Shown: positions 36,544 to 43,589 of the stretch, piece by piece
Layout of the letters: every line of letters begins with the position of its first letter
Numbering within the stretch: the stretch's first letter is position 1
Assembly (NCBI RefSeq): GCF_008632125.1
Contig: NZ_VWRN01000053.1
Span: forward strand, 1 to 64,000
Source: Cupriavidus cauae
Lineage (GTDB): Bacteria > Pseudomonadota > Gammaproteobacteria > Burkholderiales > Burkholderiaceae
Reading direction: 5' to 3'
Length of the DNA stretch: 64,000 nt
Notes under the pieces: generated by a model
What the model was told of the DNA's origin: nothing
The model's database searches: none
What the model saw: only the letters and a program-made list of their open reading frames with translations
Made by a program: the position numbers and the translations under genes

Positions 36544-36948
36544 ATGCTTTTCCGCTCTCTCCTGCGCGACGCCGCGGCCGCCACCGTGCTGGTGGCGTCG
36601 GTGCTCGGCCTTGCGGCCCTGAGCCATGCTCAGGGCGGCTGGTCGCGGCAGGGCGCCGACATGCGGGACGGCTTCGGGGCGCGGCTGCTGCCGACCGGCA
36701 TGGAGCGCACCGTGATGCGTGCCGAGAGCCCGGACCATGTGCGTGCGCAGATCGAGCGGATGGAAGCCCGAGCACGCGCCGACAGCCGGCTGAACGGGCG
36801 CCCCAACCCGCCCAGCGACCGCGGCGCGCCCGAACGTACCCAGACTTCCGAGCGCAGCGCGCAGAACGGCAGCAGCGTGTCCGGCGACAACCGCCCCGCC
36901 AATGTCGGACCGGGCTGGCAAGGTTCGGGTCGGGAAACCACCCGCTAG
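36544..36948 (+). CDS. Hypothetical secreted protein
   Basis: I do not recognise a family. The 134-residue product has a clear signal peptide (MLFRSLLRD, hydrophobic run, cleavage near SHA-QG). The mature part is hydrophilic, rich in Arg, Gly, Ser and Asn, with a short charged helix (HVRAQIERMEARARADSR) and a disordered tail. No ribosome site of strength is seen before 36544. It is separated from its neighbours and may be a small periplasmic protein. Confidence that it is coding comes from the sensible signal peptide and codon use. Confidence 0.6.
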   Translation: MLFRSLLRDAAAATVLVASVLGLAALSHAQGGWSRQGADMRDGFGARLLPTGMERTVMRAESPDHVRAQIERMEARARADSRLNGRPNPPSDRGAPERTQTSERSAQNGSSVSGDNRPANVGPGWQGSGRETTR

Positions 36949-37402
36949 TCCGGATACTTCCCCGCTTTATCGTTTGAAACGGCGACGGCGCTGCGATGAC
37001 GCTTGCCGTCGCGCGTTTTTGTCGCGCGGCCCGTCGCAGGCTTGCTACTGCCGTTCGCCCTTTGCCGTTCGCCCTTTGCCGTTCGCGCTTTGCCGTTCGC
37101 GCTTTGCCGTTCGCGCTTTGCCGTTCGTCGCCGCCGTTCGCCGTCGCCCGTTGCGGCGGCTGGCAAGCGCCTTCGCCGATCGCGATGGCGTCAGAAGCCC
37201 GCGCCGGAACTTTCCCCTCCTTTGCAAGGTCAAATAGCTCGTGGCGGCAGAAGCTGCGCCGCCACCTGGCTGCCGCCCGGCGCTGACCGGTGTTCAGCAG
37301 CGTGCCGTCGATCGCAGGCGGCGAACGCACACTGACATGCCCTTTCCTTCGGATCGTGTCGCGATGGGCGCGGCCTTCGTCCAACCAACCGACGAGGTTC
37401 GT
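36949..37402. other. Intergenic region with 14-bp repeat
   Basis: About 450 bases without a clear gene. The centre holds the 14-bp tandem repeat listed separately. A long in-frame extension of the small protein starting at 37403 covers the end but has no features of a real protein. Confidence 0.4.
37051..37120. repeat. 14-bp tandem repeat, five units
   Basis: Five units: two of ccgttcgccctttg and three of ccgttcgcgctttg, followed by decayed copies (ccgttcgtcgccgccgttcg). It lies between two small genes and is probably noncoding. Confidence 0.8.
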
Positions 37403-37546
37403 ATGCTATCCATGCTGACCGACCTGGCTCGACACGCGGGCCAGCTCACTCTGACCGTGCTGTTCATGGGAATTCTGGCCGCCGTGCTGTACGGCGAAAC
37501 CAATCTCGGCGTCCTGCTGGGCGTCGTGTCGAACGCGCCGCGCTGA
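37403..37546 (+). CDS. Putative small membrane protein (47 aa)
   Basis: A possible 47-residue protein, MLSMLTDLARHAGQ followed by one membrane helix (LTLTVLFMGILAAVLYG) and a short tail. The ATG has GAGG six bases upstream, and the hydrophobic helix suggests selection on the frame. No family recognised. It could also be a chance open frame; the longer frame from 37241 lacks protein character before this point. Confidence 0.4.
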   Translation: MLSMLTDLARHAGQLTLTVLFMGILAAVLYGETNLGVLLGVVSNAPR

Positions 37547-37667
37547 CGGCAATCGGACGCTGCTGCAAGACAGGACATCGCAGGTTTTGCACCAGCGCCC
37601 CCGGCCGGTGATCGAAAGCCACGATCCGCCGGCCTTCAACTGGGTCATCGAAGCGGGCGGTGCGGCG

Positions 37668-37673
37668 TACAAT
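37668..37673 (+). promoter_or_regulatory. Putative -10 box upstream of the TM2 gene
   Basis: TACAAT stands 231 bases before the TM2 gene. If used, the 12-bp repeat array would lie inside the transcribed leader. No clear -35 is seen. Confidence 0.3.
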
Positions 37674-37731
37674 GTGCGCTGCACTGCCCGCTTCCATCGT
37701 ATGGTCCGGTCGCAGTCTCGGCCGCCGTTCC

Positions 37732-37839
37732 GGTGCTGATTCCGGTGCTGATTCCGGTGCTGATTCCGGTGCTGATTCCGGTGCTGATTCCGGTGCTGAT
37801 TCCGGTGCTGATTCCGGTGCTGATTTCGATGCTGATCTC
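37732..37839. repeat. 12-bp tandem repeat, nine units
   Basis: Seven identical units of ggtgctgattcc (37732-37815), then two variants (ggtgctgatttc, gatgctgatctc). The array lies 65 bases before the TM2 gene. It reads as NQHR repeats on the minus strand and GADS repeats on the plus strand, both low complexity and not believed as protein. Confidence 0.85.
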
Positions 37840-37904
37840 GGTGCTGGGTTTGGTTCCGATCCCGGTCGCCTTCCGGCAGGTTTTCCCTTCCCACGTTCAC
37901 GCCC

Positions 37905-38420
37905 ATGTCCGCCGCTCCGTCCTCTGCTTCGCCCGTCTCGTCAGCCTCCCCCGCCGCCGCCACCGGCACGGATCGCGCGCCGATGCGCAAGTCGAAGCTG
38001 CTGACCGTGGCGCTGGCTTTTCTGCTCGGCAGCCTCGGCGCGCACCGCTTCTATCTCGGCGGCCTGCGCGACCGCTATGGCTGGCTGCACCTGCTTGCCA
38101 CGCTGGCCGGCGCGCTGGGCATCGCCTCGATGGTGCTGCACGTCGGCGCGCCCGCGCTGAACTGGACCTTCGCGGTGGCGGGCGGCGCCTCGGTGATCAG
38201 TGCGTTCCTGGCGGCGATCGTCTACGGGCTGCGGCCGGACGAGCGCTGGGACGCGCGCTTCAATCCGGATGGCGAACCGACCCGCTCCGGCTGGCCGGTC
38301 GTGATCCTGGTGATCCTGTCGCTGCTGATCGGCACCGGCCTGTTGATGGCGGGGCTGGCCATCAGCTTCCAGACCTTCTTCGAGTCGCAGGTGGAAGCGG
38401 CACGCGAGCTGTCGCAATGA
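37905..38420 (+). CDS. TM2 domain-containing protein
   Basis: A 171-residue inner-membrane protein. Residues 27-60 form the TM2 domain (KSKLLTVALAFLLGSLGAHRFYLGG), known in both bacteria and eukaryotes but of unclear function. Two or three further hydrophobic segments follow, and the C-terminal segment VVILVILSLLIGTGLLMAGLA is strongly hydrophobic. The first 25 residues are Ser/Ala-rich. The ATG at 37905 lacks a strong ribosome site; a second in-frame ATG (MRKSKLLTV) 26 codons on is an alternative. It stands after the 12-bp repeat array. Confidence 0.8.
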   Translation: MSAAPSSASPVSSASPAAATGTDRAPMRKSKLLTVALAFLLGSLGAHRFYLGGLRDRYGWLHLLATLAGALGIASMVLHVGAPALNWTFAVAGGASVISAFLAAIVYGLRPDERWDARFNPDGEPTRSGWPVVILVILSLLIGTGLLMAGLAISFQTFFESQVEAARELSQ

Positions 38421-38465
38421 TCTGCTGAAAGCAGCCCACGAAATCCGCTGTTGCAATCAGATGCC

Positions 38466-38504
38466 GAATTCAGCCGCTGAATTCAGCCGCCGAATTCAGC
38501 TGGG
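38466..38504. repeat. 13-bp tandem repeat, three units
   Basis: gaattcagccgct, gaattcagccgcc and gaattcagctggg follow each other in the gap between the TM2 gene and the 72-residue gene. Nothing else recognisable lies in this 298-base gap. Confidence 0.55.
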
Positions 38505-38718
38505 CGACAAGAACGGCGGGCTGCCACCGACACGGCGCGGACGCGCCACGGGTACGCTGCGGATACGTTCACCCCGCGAGTGCGCCCTTCGATTTCCTGA
38601 TCCACGTCAACCCCATTCCGGCGTTCGTCAACCATACTGAACCGGTTGTTTCCAACGTCGCGCGCCGCGGCGCTTCGCCGGCAGTGCGCGACTGGTCGGT
38701 CGAATTCCAGGAGTGGAC

Positions 38719-38937
38719 ATGAACGTTCCCAGCTATGAAGTGGGCCGGGTGGCCGCCTTGACCGTCAGATTGATGCGCGCGTCCGGCCTGTCGCACGACG
38801 ATGCCGTCGCCGCGCTGGATCTGGCCTGCAGGATGATGGACGACGAGATGGCCCCGCGATCGCCGGCGACAGGCCCCGTGCGGCCGGGCGGTGTGCGGCC
38901 CCCTGCCACGGCGAACGCTGTCCGGCCCAACCGGTAA
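38719..38937 (+). CDS. Hypothetical small protein (72 aa)
   Basis: The ATG at 38719 has AGGAG five bases upstream, a strong start. The first 45 residues look folded (MNVPSYEVGRVAALTVRLM, then SGLSHDDAVAALDLACRMMDDEM, probably two helices) and the rest is a Pro/Arg-rich tail. No family recognised. It ends four bases before the convergent stop of phaZ. Function unknown; an effect on the polyhydroxyalkanoate enzyme is only suggested by position. Confidence 0.6.
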   Translation: MNVPSYEVGRVAALTVRLMRASGLSHDDAVAALDLACRMMDDEMAPRSPATGPVRPGGVRPPATANAVRPNR

Positions 38938-38941
38938 CCGG

Positions 38942-40165
38942 CTAGGCCGCCTCCAGCCAGCGGCGCACGGCGGGATGCACCGTCTCGCGCCAGCGTGCGC
39001 CGCTGAACAAACCATAGTGGTCGCAGCGCTCGATCGTCAGCCGTTCGCGGCATCGCGTCGGCAGGCCGCTGCACAGCCCCTGCGCCGCATGCGTCTGTCC
39101 CGGTCCCGAAATATCGTCGCGATCGCCCTCGACCGTCAGCAGCCGGGTGCGCCGCAGGCAGTCGGGACGCACCATCTCGCCGCCGACCCGCCACATCCCC
39201 TTGGGCAGCAGCATCTGCTGGAACACCACGCGCAACGTGTCGAAGAAGAATTCCGCGGTCATGTCGAGCACGGCACCGTATTGCGCGACCGCGCGCTCGA
39301 TCTCGCGCGCGGTATCGGCATCGGCCGCCTGGCGCCGGCATAGCCAGTCGAACATCAGCGTCGCGTGGCGATCCGGCTGCGCCGCGACCAGCGCCGGATA
39401 TTGCAGGAAGCCCGGATAGATGCGCCGCCCCGCGCCGGCATAACCGCTTGGTACCACGTCGATCGCGGTCGCCTCGAGCCACGGCAGCGACAACGTGGCC
39501 GCGACGCGATCGAGCGTGGTCGGGCCGAGCCGCGGATCGATCGGCCCGCCCATCAGCGTCAGCGTCGCCGGCTCGGCGCGATCGGCCTGCGCCACGCGCG
39601 AGACCGCGGCCAGCGCCGGCACCGTCGCCTGGCAGACCGCCAGCACATGCAGCCCGGCCGGATCGAGCAGCCGGATGAAACGCTCCACCAGCAGCACGTA
39701 ATCGTCGAGGCCGAAGCTGCCGGCGTCGCGCGGTACGTCGCGCGCATCGGCCCAGTCGGTGACGTAGACGTCCGCATGCGGCAGCAGCGCGGCCACGGTA
39801 TCGCGCATCAGCACCGCGCGATGCCCGGCCAGCGGCGCGCACAGCAGCACGCGCGGGCGCGGCTTGCGGCGGGTTCGTGGTGGACTCTGGAACGCCCGCA
39901 GCGTGCAGAACGGCGTCACCGACACGGTGCTTTCGCTGACCGGCATCCGCACGCCATCGGCCTCGATGTCATCGAACTCGAAGCGCGCCGTGCCGAACGG
40001 CCCCAGCCAGGCCTGGAACCAGCGGTAGTAGTGCTCGAAGCGGCGGCGGTGCGACGCCGCGGCCAGCGGGTATGGCCCGGCGGCGAGCGCCTGCTGGGTC
40101 AGTTCGCCCCACACCACGACCGGATCGAAGGCTGCGCGGCCGCCCTGCTGCATCAGATGGATCAT
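38942..40165 (-). CDS. phaZ: Intracellular polyhydroxybutyrate depolymerase
   Basis: A 407-residue PhaZ1-type enzyme that mobilises stored polyhydroxybutyrate granules inside the cell. The nucleophile is a Cys rather than Ser: LAVCQATVPALAA with Cys178, as in Cupriavidus PhaZ1. The other catalytic residues fit Asp350/351 in EGDRDDISGPGQT and His383 in CDHYGLFSG. The N-terminus of these enzymes is normally MxYxxxE-like, here MIHLMQQGGRAAF. It has no signal peptide, as expected. No phaC or phasin gene is nearby. Confidence 0.93.
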   Translation of the reverse strand: MIHLMQQGGRAAFDPVVVWGELTQQALAAGPYPLAAASHRRRFEHYYRWFQAWLGPFGTARFEFDDIEADGVRMPVSESTVSVTPFCTLRAFQSPPRTRRKPRPRVLLCAPLAGHRAVLMRDTVAALLPHADVYVTDWADARDVPRDAGSFGLDDYVLLVERFIRLLDPAGLHVLAVCQATVPALAAVSRVAQADRAEPATLTLMGGPIDPRLGPTTLDRVAATLSLPWLEATAIDVVPSGYAGAGRRIYPGFLQYPALVAAQPDRHATLMFDWLCRRQAADADTAREIERAVAQYGAVLDMTAEFFFDTLRVVFQQMLLPKGMWRVGGEMVRPDCLRRTRLLTVEGDRDDISGPGQTHAAQGLCSGLPTRCRERLTIERCDHYGLFSGARWRETVHPAVRRWLEAA

Positions 40166-40284
40166 GGCTTCCCCAAGGCGACGCCGAGGCGGTCAGGGGC
40201 GCGAGTGCGCCAACCGCGGCGGCGTGCGCGGCGGATCGAACCGCCATTATGGACAGCGCGCCGGACTTGTACAAACCCGCAAGT

Positions 40285-41559
40285 TCAGAACAGCGAACCT
40301 TGCGCGTCGTCCTCGGGTTTGCGGGCACCGCGCGCGCCGCGTCGCACGCCGGCCGGCGGCGCGGGCGGGACGAATTGCGACGTGTCCAGATCGAAGCGGT
40401 GGTAGCGAAAGCCCAGGCGATCGGCCGCCTTGTGGAAGCGCTGCCGCATCAGGTCGGCCCAGACGCCGGTACCGCGCATGCGCGTGGAGAAATCGGAATC
40501 GTAATCCTTGCCGCCGCGCATCTCGCGAACGCGATTCATCACGCGCTCGGCCCGGTCGGGGAAATGCGCCTCCAGCCATTGCTGGAACAGGGGCGCCACC
40601 TCCCACGGCAGCCGCAGCACGATGTAGTTGGCATAGACCGCCCCCGCCTCGCGCGCGGCCTCGAGCACCCGCTCCAGGTCCGGCTCGGTGATGAAGGGAA
40701 TCACCGGCGCGACGCTGACCGCGACGGGAATACCCGCTTCCGACAGCGTACGGATCGTGCGCAGCCGCCGCGACGGCGTGGCGGCGCGCGGCTCCAGCGT
40801 GCGCGCGATGTCGGCATCGAGCGTGGTGATCGTGATCGCCGCCACCGCGAGGCGCCGGGCGGCCATCGGCGCCAGCAGATCGATGTCGCGCTCGATCAGC
40901 GACGACTTGGTGATCAGCGCCACCGGATGGTGGCATTCGTGCAGCACCTCCAGCACGCCGCGCGTGATGCGCTGGGTCCGTTCGATCGGCTGATAGGCGT
41001 CGGTGTTGACGCCAAGCGCGATCAGCTCGCATTGGTAGGACGGCCGCGAAAGCGCCTCCCGCAGCCGCTCGGCCGCATTGGCCTTGGCGAACAGTTGCGT
41101 CTCGAAATCCAGCCCCGGAGACAGGTCGAGATAGGCGTGCGTCGGCCGGGCGAAGCAATAGATGCAGCCGTGCTCGCAACCGCGGTAGGGGTTCAGCGAA
41201 ACGCCAAACGGAATATCCGGCGAGGCATTGCGGCTGAGGATGGAGCGCGCCTGCTCCTGCGTGACGCGGGTGATCAGCTTCGGCGGCGCGGACTCCAAGG
41301 CGGCGCCTTCGCTGCCCGCTTCGCTGCCCTCTCCGCGCGCGGCATCGTCCTGCGCGGCGATCTCCGGCGGACCCCAGCCGTCGTCGAAGGGCTCGCGGCT
41401 ATCGCGCTCGAAGCGCCCCTGCAGATTGCTGACCGCGCCGCGGCCCTTCAGCGGCCGCGGCGACGGCCGCAACGGCGCCGGCTCGCCGGGGATGTCATCC
41501 GCCGGCAGCTCCGCTTCGCGCCGGCCGAGGTGGCGCCCCTTGCGCTCAATGTCCCTCAT
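40285..41559 (-). CDS. PA0069 family radical SAM protein
   Basis: A 424-residue radical S-adenosylmethionine enzyme. The cluster-binding motif CEHGCIYC stands after NPYRGC near residue 128. The first 90 residues are a disordered, acidic, Gly/Ser-rich extension. The family (PA0069, SplB-like) has no firmly known reaction; relation to spore photoproduct lyase suggests an action on nucleic acid but this is not shown. The gene begins one base after the stop of the Lrp-type regulator and so is probably cotranscribed with it. Confidence 0.9.
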   Translation of the reverse strand: MRDIERKGRHLGRREAELPADDIPGEPAPLRPSPRPLKGRGAVSNLQGRFERDSREPFDDGWGPPEIAAQDDAARGEGSEAGSEGAALESAPPKLITRVTQEQARSILSRNASPDIPFGVSLNPYRGCEHGCIYCFARPTHAYLDLSPGLDFETQLFAKANAAERLREALSRPSYQCELIALGVNTDAYQPIERTQRITRGVLEVLHECHHPVALITKSSLIERDIDLLAPMAARRLAVAAITITTLDADIARTLEPRAATPSRRLRTIRTLSEAGIPVAVSVAPVIPFITEPDLERVLEAAREAGAVYANYIVLRLPWEVAPLFQQWLEAHFPDRAERVMNRVREMRGGKDYDSDFSTRMRGTGVWADLMRQRFHKAADRLGFRYHRFDLDTSQFVPPAPPAGVRRGARGARKPEDDAQGSLF

Positions 41560-41560
41560 C

Positions 41561-42064
41561 TCATGCAGGCTGGCTCTTCTCGTCGACGGGAATGGCCAGC
41601 GTCTCCTTGATCTCTTCCATCACGACATAACTCTTGGACTGCGCGGCGCCCGGCAGTTGCAGCAGGATGTCGCCGAGCAGCCGGCGATACTCGCCGATCT
41701 CGCGGATGCGCGCCTTGATCAGATAGTCGAAGTCTCCGGACACCAGATGGCATTCCATCACCTCCGGAATGCGCAGCACCTCGCGCCGGAACTGCTCGAA
41801 CATGTTGCCGGCCTTGTTGTTCAGCGTGATCTCCACGAAGACCAGCAGCGCGCTGCCCAGCAGGGCCGGATTCAGGCGGGCGTAGTAGCCCATGATGACA
41901 CCGTCGCGCTCCATCCGCTTGACCCGCTCGATGCACGGCGTGATGGTCAGGCCGACCGCCTCGGCGAGGTCCTTCATCGAGATGCGGCCATCGGCCTGCA
42001 GCAGCGCCAGGATGCGGCGATCGAGGCGGTCAAGGCCGCGTACCGGTTGGCGGGTCGTTCTCAT
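41561..42064 (-). CDS. Lrp/AsnC family transcriptional regulator
   Basis: A 167-residue regulator. The N-terminal helix-turn-helix (LDRLDRRILALLQADGRIS, then LAEAVGLTITPCIERVKRM) is followed by an RAM domain (VECHLVSG-like MECHLVSGDFDYLIKAR). Divergent Lrp-dadA pairs are common, and this one probably controls dadA in response to alanine or another amino acid. The radical SAM gene follows within one base. Confidence 0.93.
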   Translation of the reverse strand: MRTTRQPVRGLDRLDRRILALLQADGRISMKDLAEAVGLTITPCIERVKRMERDGVIMGYYARLNPALLGSALLVFVEITLNNKAGNMFEQFRREVLRIPEVMECHLVSGDFDYLIKARIREIGEYRRLLGDILLQLPGAAQSKSYVVMEEIKETLAIPVDEKSQPA

Positions 42065-42173
42065 GAATTTTTCCTTTTTCTTGGAAATTTTCGGTAATTA
42101 TGACTGGATTGATTCCAATACCATAGCGGATATACCTTCATACAATCGACATCCTGGTTGGGGTCCCATCGCA
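42065..42173. promoter_or_regulatory. lrp-dadA divergent control region
   Basis: A 109-base AT-rich gap, unusual in this GC-rich window. It contains TACAAT (42141-42146), a likely -10 for dadA, and an inverted TTGGAA/TTCCAA pair at 42081-42086 and 42113-42118 that could mark an Lrp-type operator. Binding is not shown. Confidence 0.45.
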
Positions 42174-43466
42174 ATGCGTGTTCTCGTTCTTGGCAGTGGC
42201 GTGATCGGCGTCACCAGCGCCTGGTATCTGGCCAGGGCCGGCCATGAGGTCACCGTGATCGACCGCGAAGCGGCGCCGGCGCTCGGCACCAGCTTTGCCA
42301 ATGCCGGGCAGATCTCGCCCGGCTATGCCTCGCCGTGGGCGGCGCCCGGCGTGCCGCTGAAGGCGATCAAATGGATGTTCCAGCAGCACGCGCCGCTGTC
42401 GATCCGGCCCGATGGCACGCTGTTCCAGCTGCAGTGGATGTGGCAGATGCTGATGAACTGCAGCGCCGACCGCTACGCCGTCAACAAGGAGCGCATGGTG
42501 CGGCTGGCCGAATACAGCCGCGACTGCATCCGCGCGCTGCGCGCCGAAACCGGCATCGCCTACGAGGGCCGCCAGCAGGGCACGCTGCAGGTCTTCCGCA
42601 CCGACGAGCAGCTCGAAGGCGCGGCCAAGGACATCGCCGTGCTCGAGGAAGCCGGCGTGCCCTATCAATTGCTGTCGCGCGAGGATCTCGCCGCGAGCGA
42701 ACCGGCGCTGGCCGCCGTCAGCCACAAGCTGACCGGGGGCCTGCGCCTGCCCAACGACGAAACCGGGGACTGCCAGCTGTTCACCCAGCGGCTGGCGGCC
42801 ATGGCCCAGGGTCTGGGCGTGCAGTTCCTGTACAACCGTTCGATCGACAGCCTGATGACGCAGGGCACCGCCGTGACCGGTGCCATCGTCGGCGGCGAGC
42901 CGATCTTCGCCGACGCCGTGGTGGTGGCGCTGGGCAGCTGGTCGACCCCGTTCATCAAGGACTTCGTGCGGATTCCGGTCTATCCGCTGAAGGGGTTCTC
43001 GATCACCGTGCCGATGACCGACGCGGCGCGCAGCCCGGTATCGACGGTGCTGGACGAGACCTACAAGGTGGCGATCACGCGCTTCGACGACCGCATCCGC
43101 GTCGGCGGCATGGCGCAGATCGTCGGTTACGACCGTTCGCTCGATCCGGCCAAGCGGCGCACGCTGGAACATGTGGTGACGGACCTGTTCCCCGGTGCCG
43201 GCGACGTGGCCCGTGCCTCGTTCTGGACCGGCCTGCGTCCGATGACGCCGGACGGCACGCCGATCGTCGGCCCCACCCCGGTCAAGGGACTGTGGCTCAA
43301 TACCGGCCACGGCACGCTGGGCTGGACCATGGCGTGCGGCTCCGGCAAGCTGCTGGCCGATCTGGTGTCCGGCGCCTCCCCGGCGATCCGCGCTGACGAT
43401 CTGTCGGTGGCGCGCTATCTGCAGCAGCCCCATCGGCGTCCGGTGCCACGTCCCGCCACGGCATAA
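42174..43466 (+). CDS. dadA: D-amino acid dehydrogenase
   Basis: A 430-residue FAD enzyme at the inner membrane that oxidises D-alanine and other D-amino acids to 2-oxoacids. The start RVLVLGSGVIGVTSAWYLA is the FAD-binding motif, then FANAGQISPGYASPWAAPG (substrate side), FWTGLRPMTPDGTPIVG and the C-terminal NTGHGTLGWTMACGSGK. All are typical of DadA. The first residues are the start of the mature protein. Divergent from the Lrp regulator that likely controls it. Confidence 0.95.
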   Translation: MRVLVLGSGVIGVTSAWYLARAGHEVTVIDREAAPALGTSFANAGQISPGYASPWAAPGVPLKAIKWMFQQHAPLSIRPDGTLFQLQWMWQMLMNCSADRYAVNKERMVRLAEYSRDCIRALRAETGIAYEGRQQGTLQVFRTDEQLEGAAKDIAVLEEAGVPYQLLSREDLAASEPALAAVSHKLTGGLRLPNDETGDCQLFTQRLAAMAQGLGVQFLYNRSIDSLMTQGTAVTGAIVGGEPIFADAVVVALGSWSTPFIKDFVRIPVYPLKGFSITVPMTDAARSPVSTVLDETYKVAITRFDDRIRVGGMAQIVGYDRSLDPAKRRTLEHVVTDLFPGAGDVARASFWTGLRPMTPDGTPIVGPTPVKGLWLNTGHGTLGWTMACGSGKLLADLVSGASPAIRADDLSVARYLQQPHRRPVPRPATA

Positions 43467-43537
43467 GGCTCCAGGCGTCAGCGTCCACGCGTAACGGGCG
43501 AGGCGCGCCGGGCGCAAGCCCGACGAAACGCCCCAAC

Positions 43538-43567
43538 AAAAAAGACGGCCAGGCGGCCGTCTTTTTT
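43538..43567. terminator. Bidirectional terminator dadA / acyl-CoA dehydrogenase
   Basis: A perfect 13-pair stem: six A plus GACGGCC against GGCCGTC plus six T, loop AGGC. A-tract on one side and T-tract on the other serve the two convergent genes. Confidence 0.92.
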
Positions 43568-43589
43568 GTTGCCTACGCCTGCACTGCCG

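Larger units (their letters stand above)
37547..37904. other. Intergenic region with 12-bp repeat
   Basis: About 360 bases between the 47-residue open frame and the TM2 gene. It holds the TACAAT box and the 12-bp array listed separately. Nothing else recognised. Confidence 0.4.

Noticed and set aside
37732..37839. Repeat protein with NQHR or GADS units
   Set aside because: Both readings come from the same 12-bp array, lack start signals and are not linked to a folded domain.
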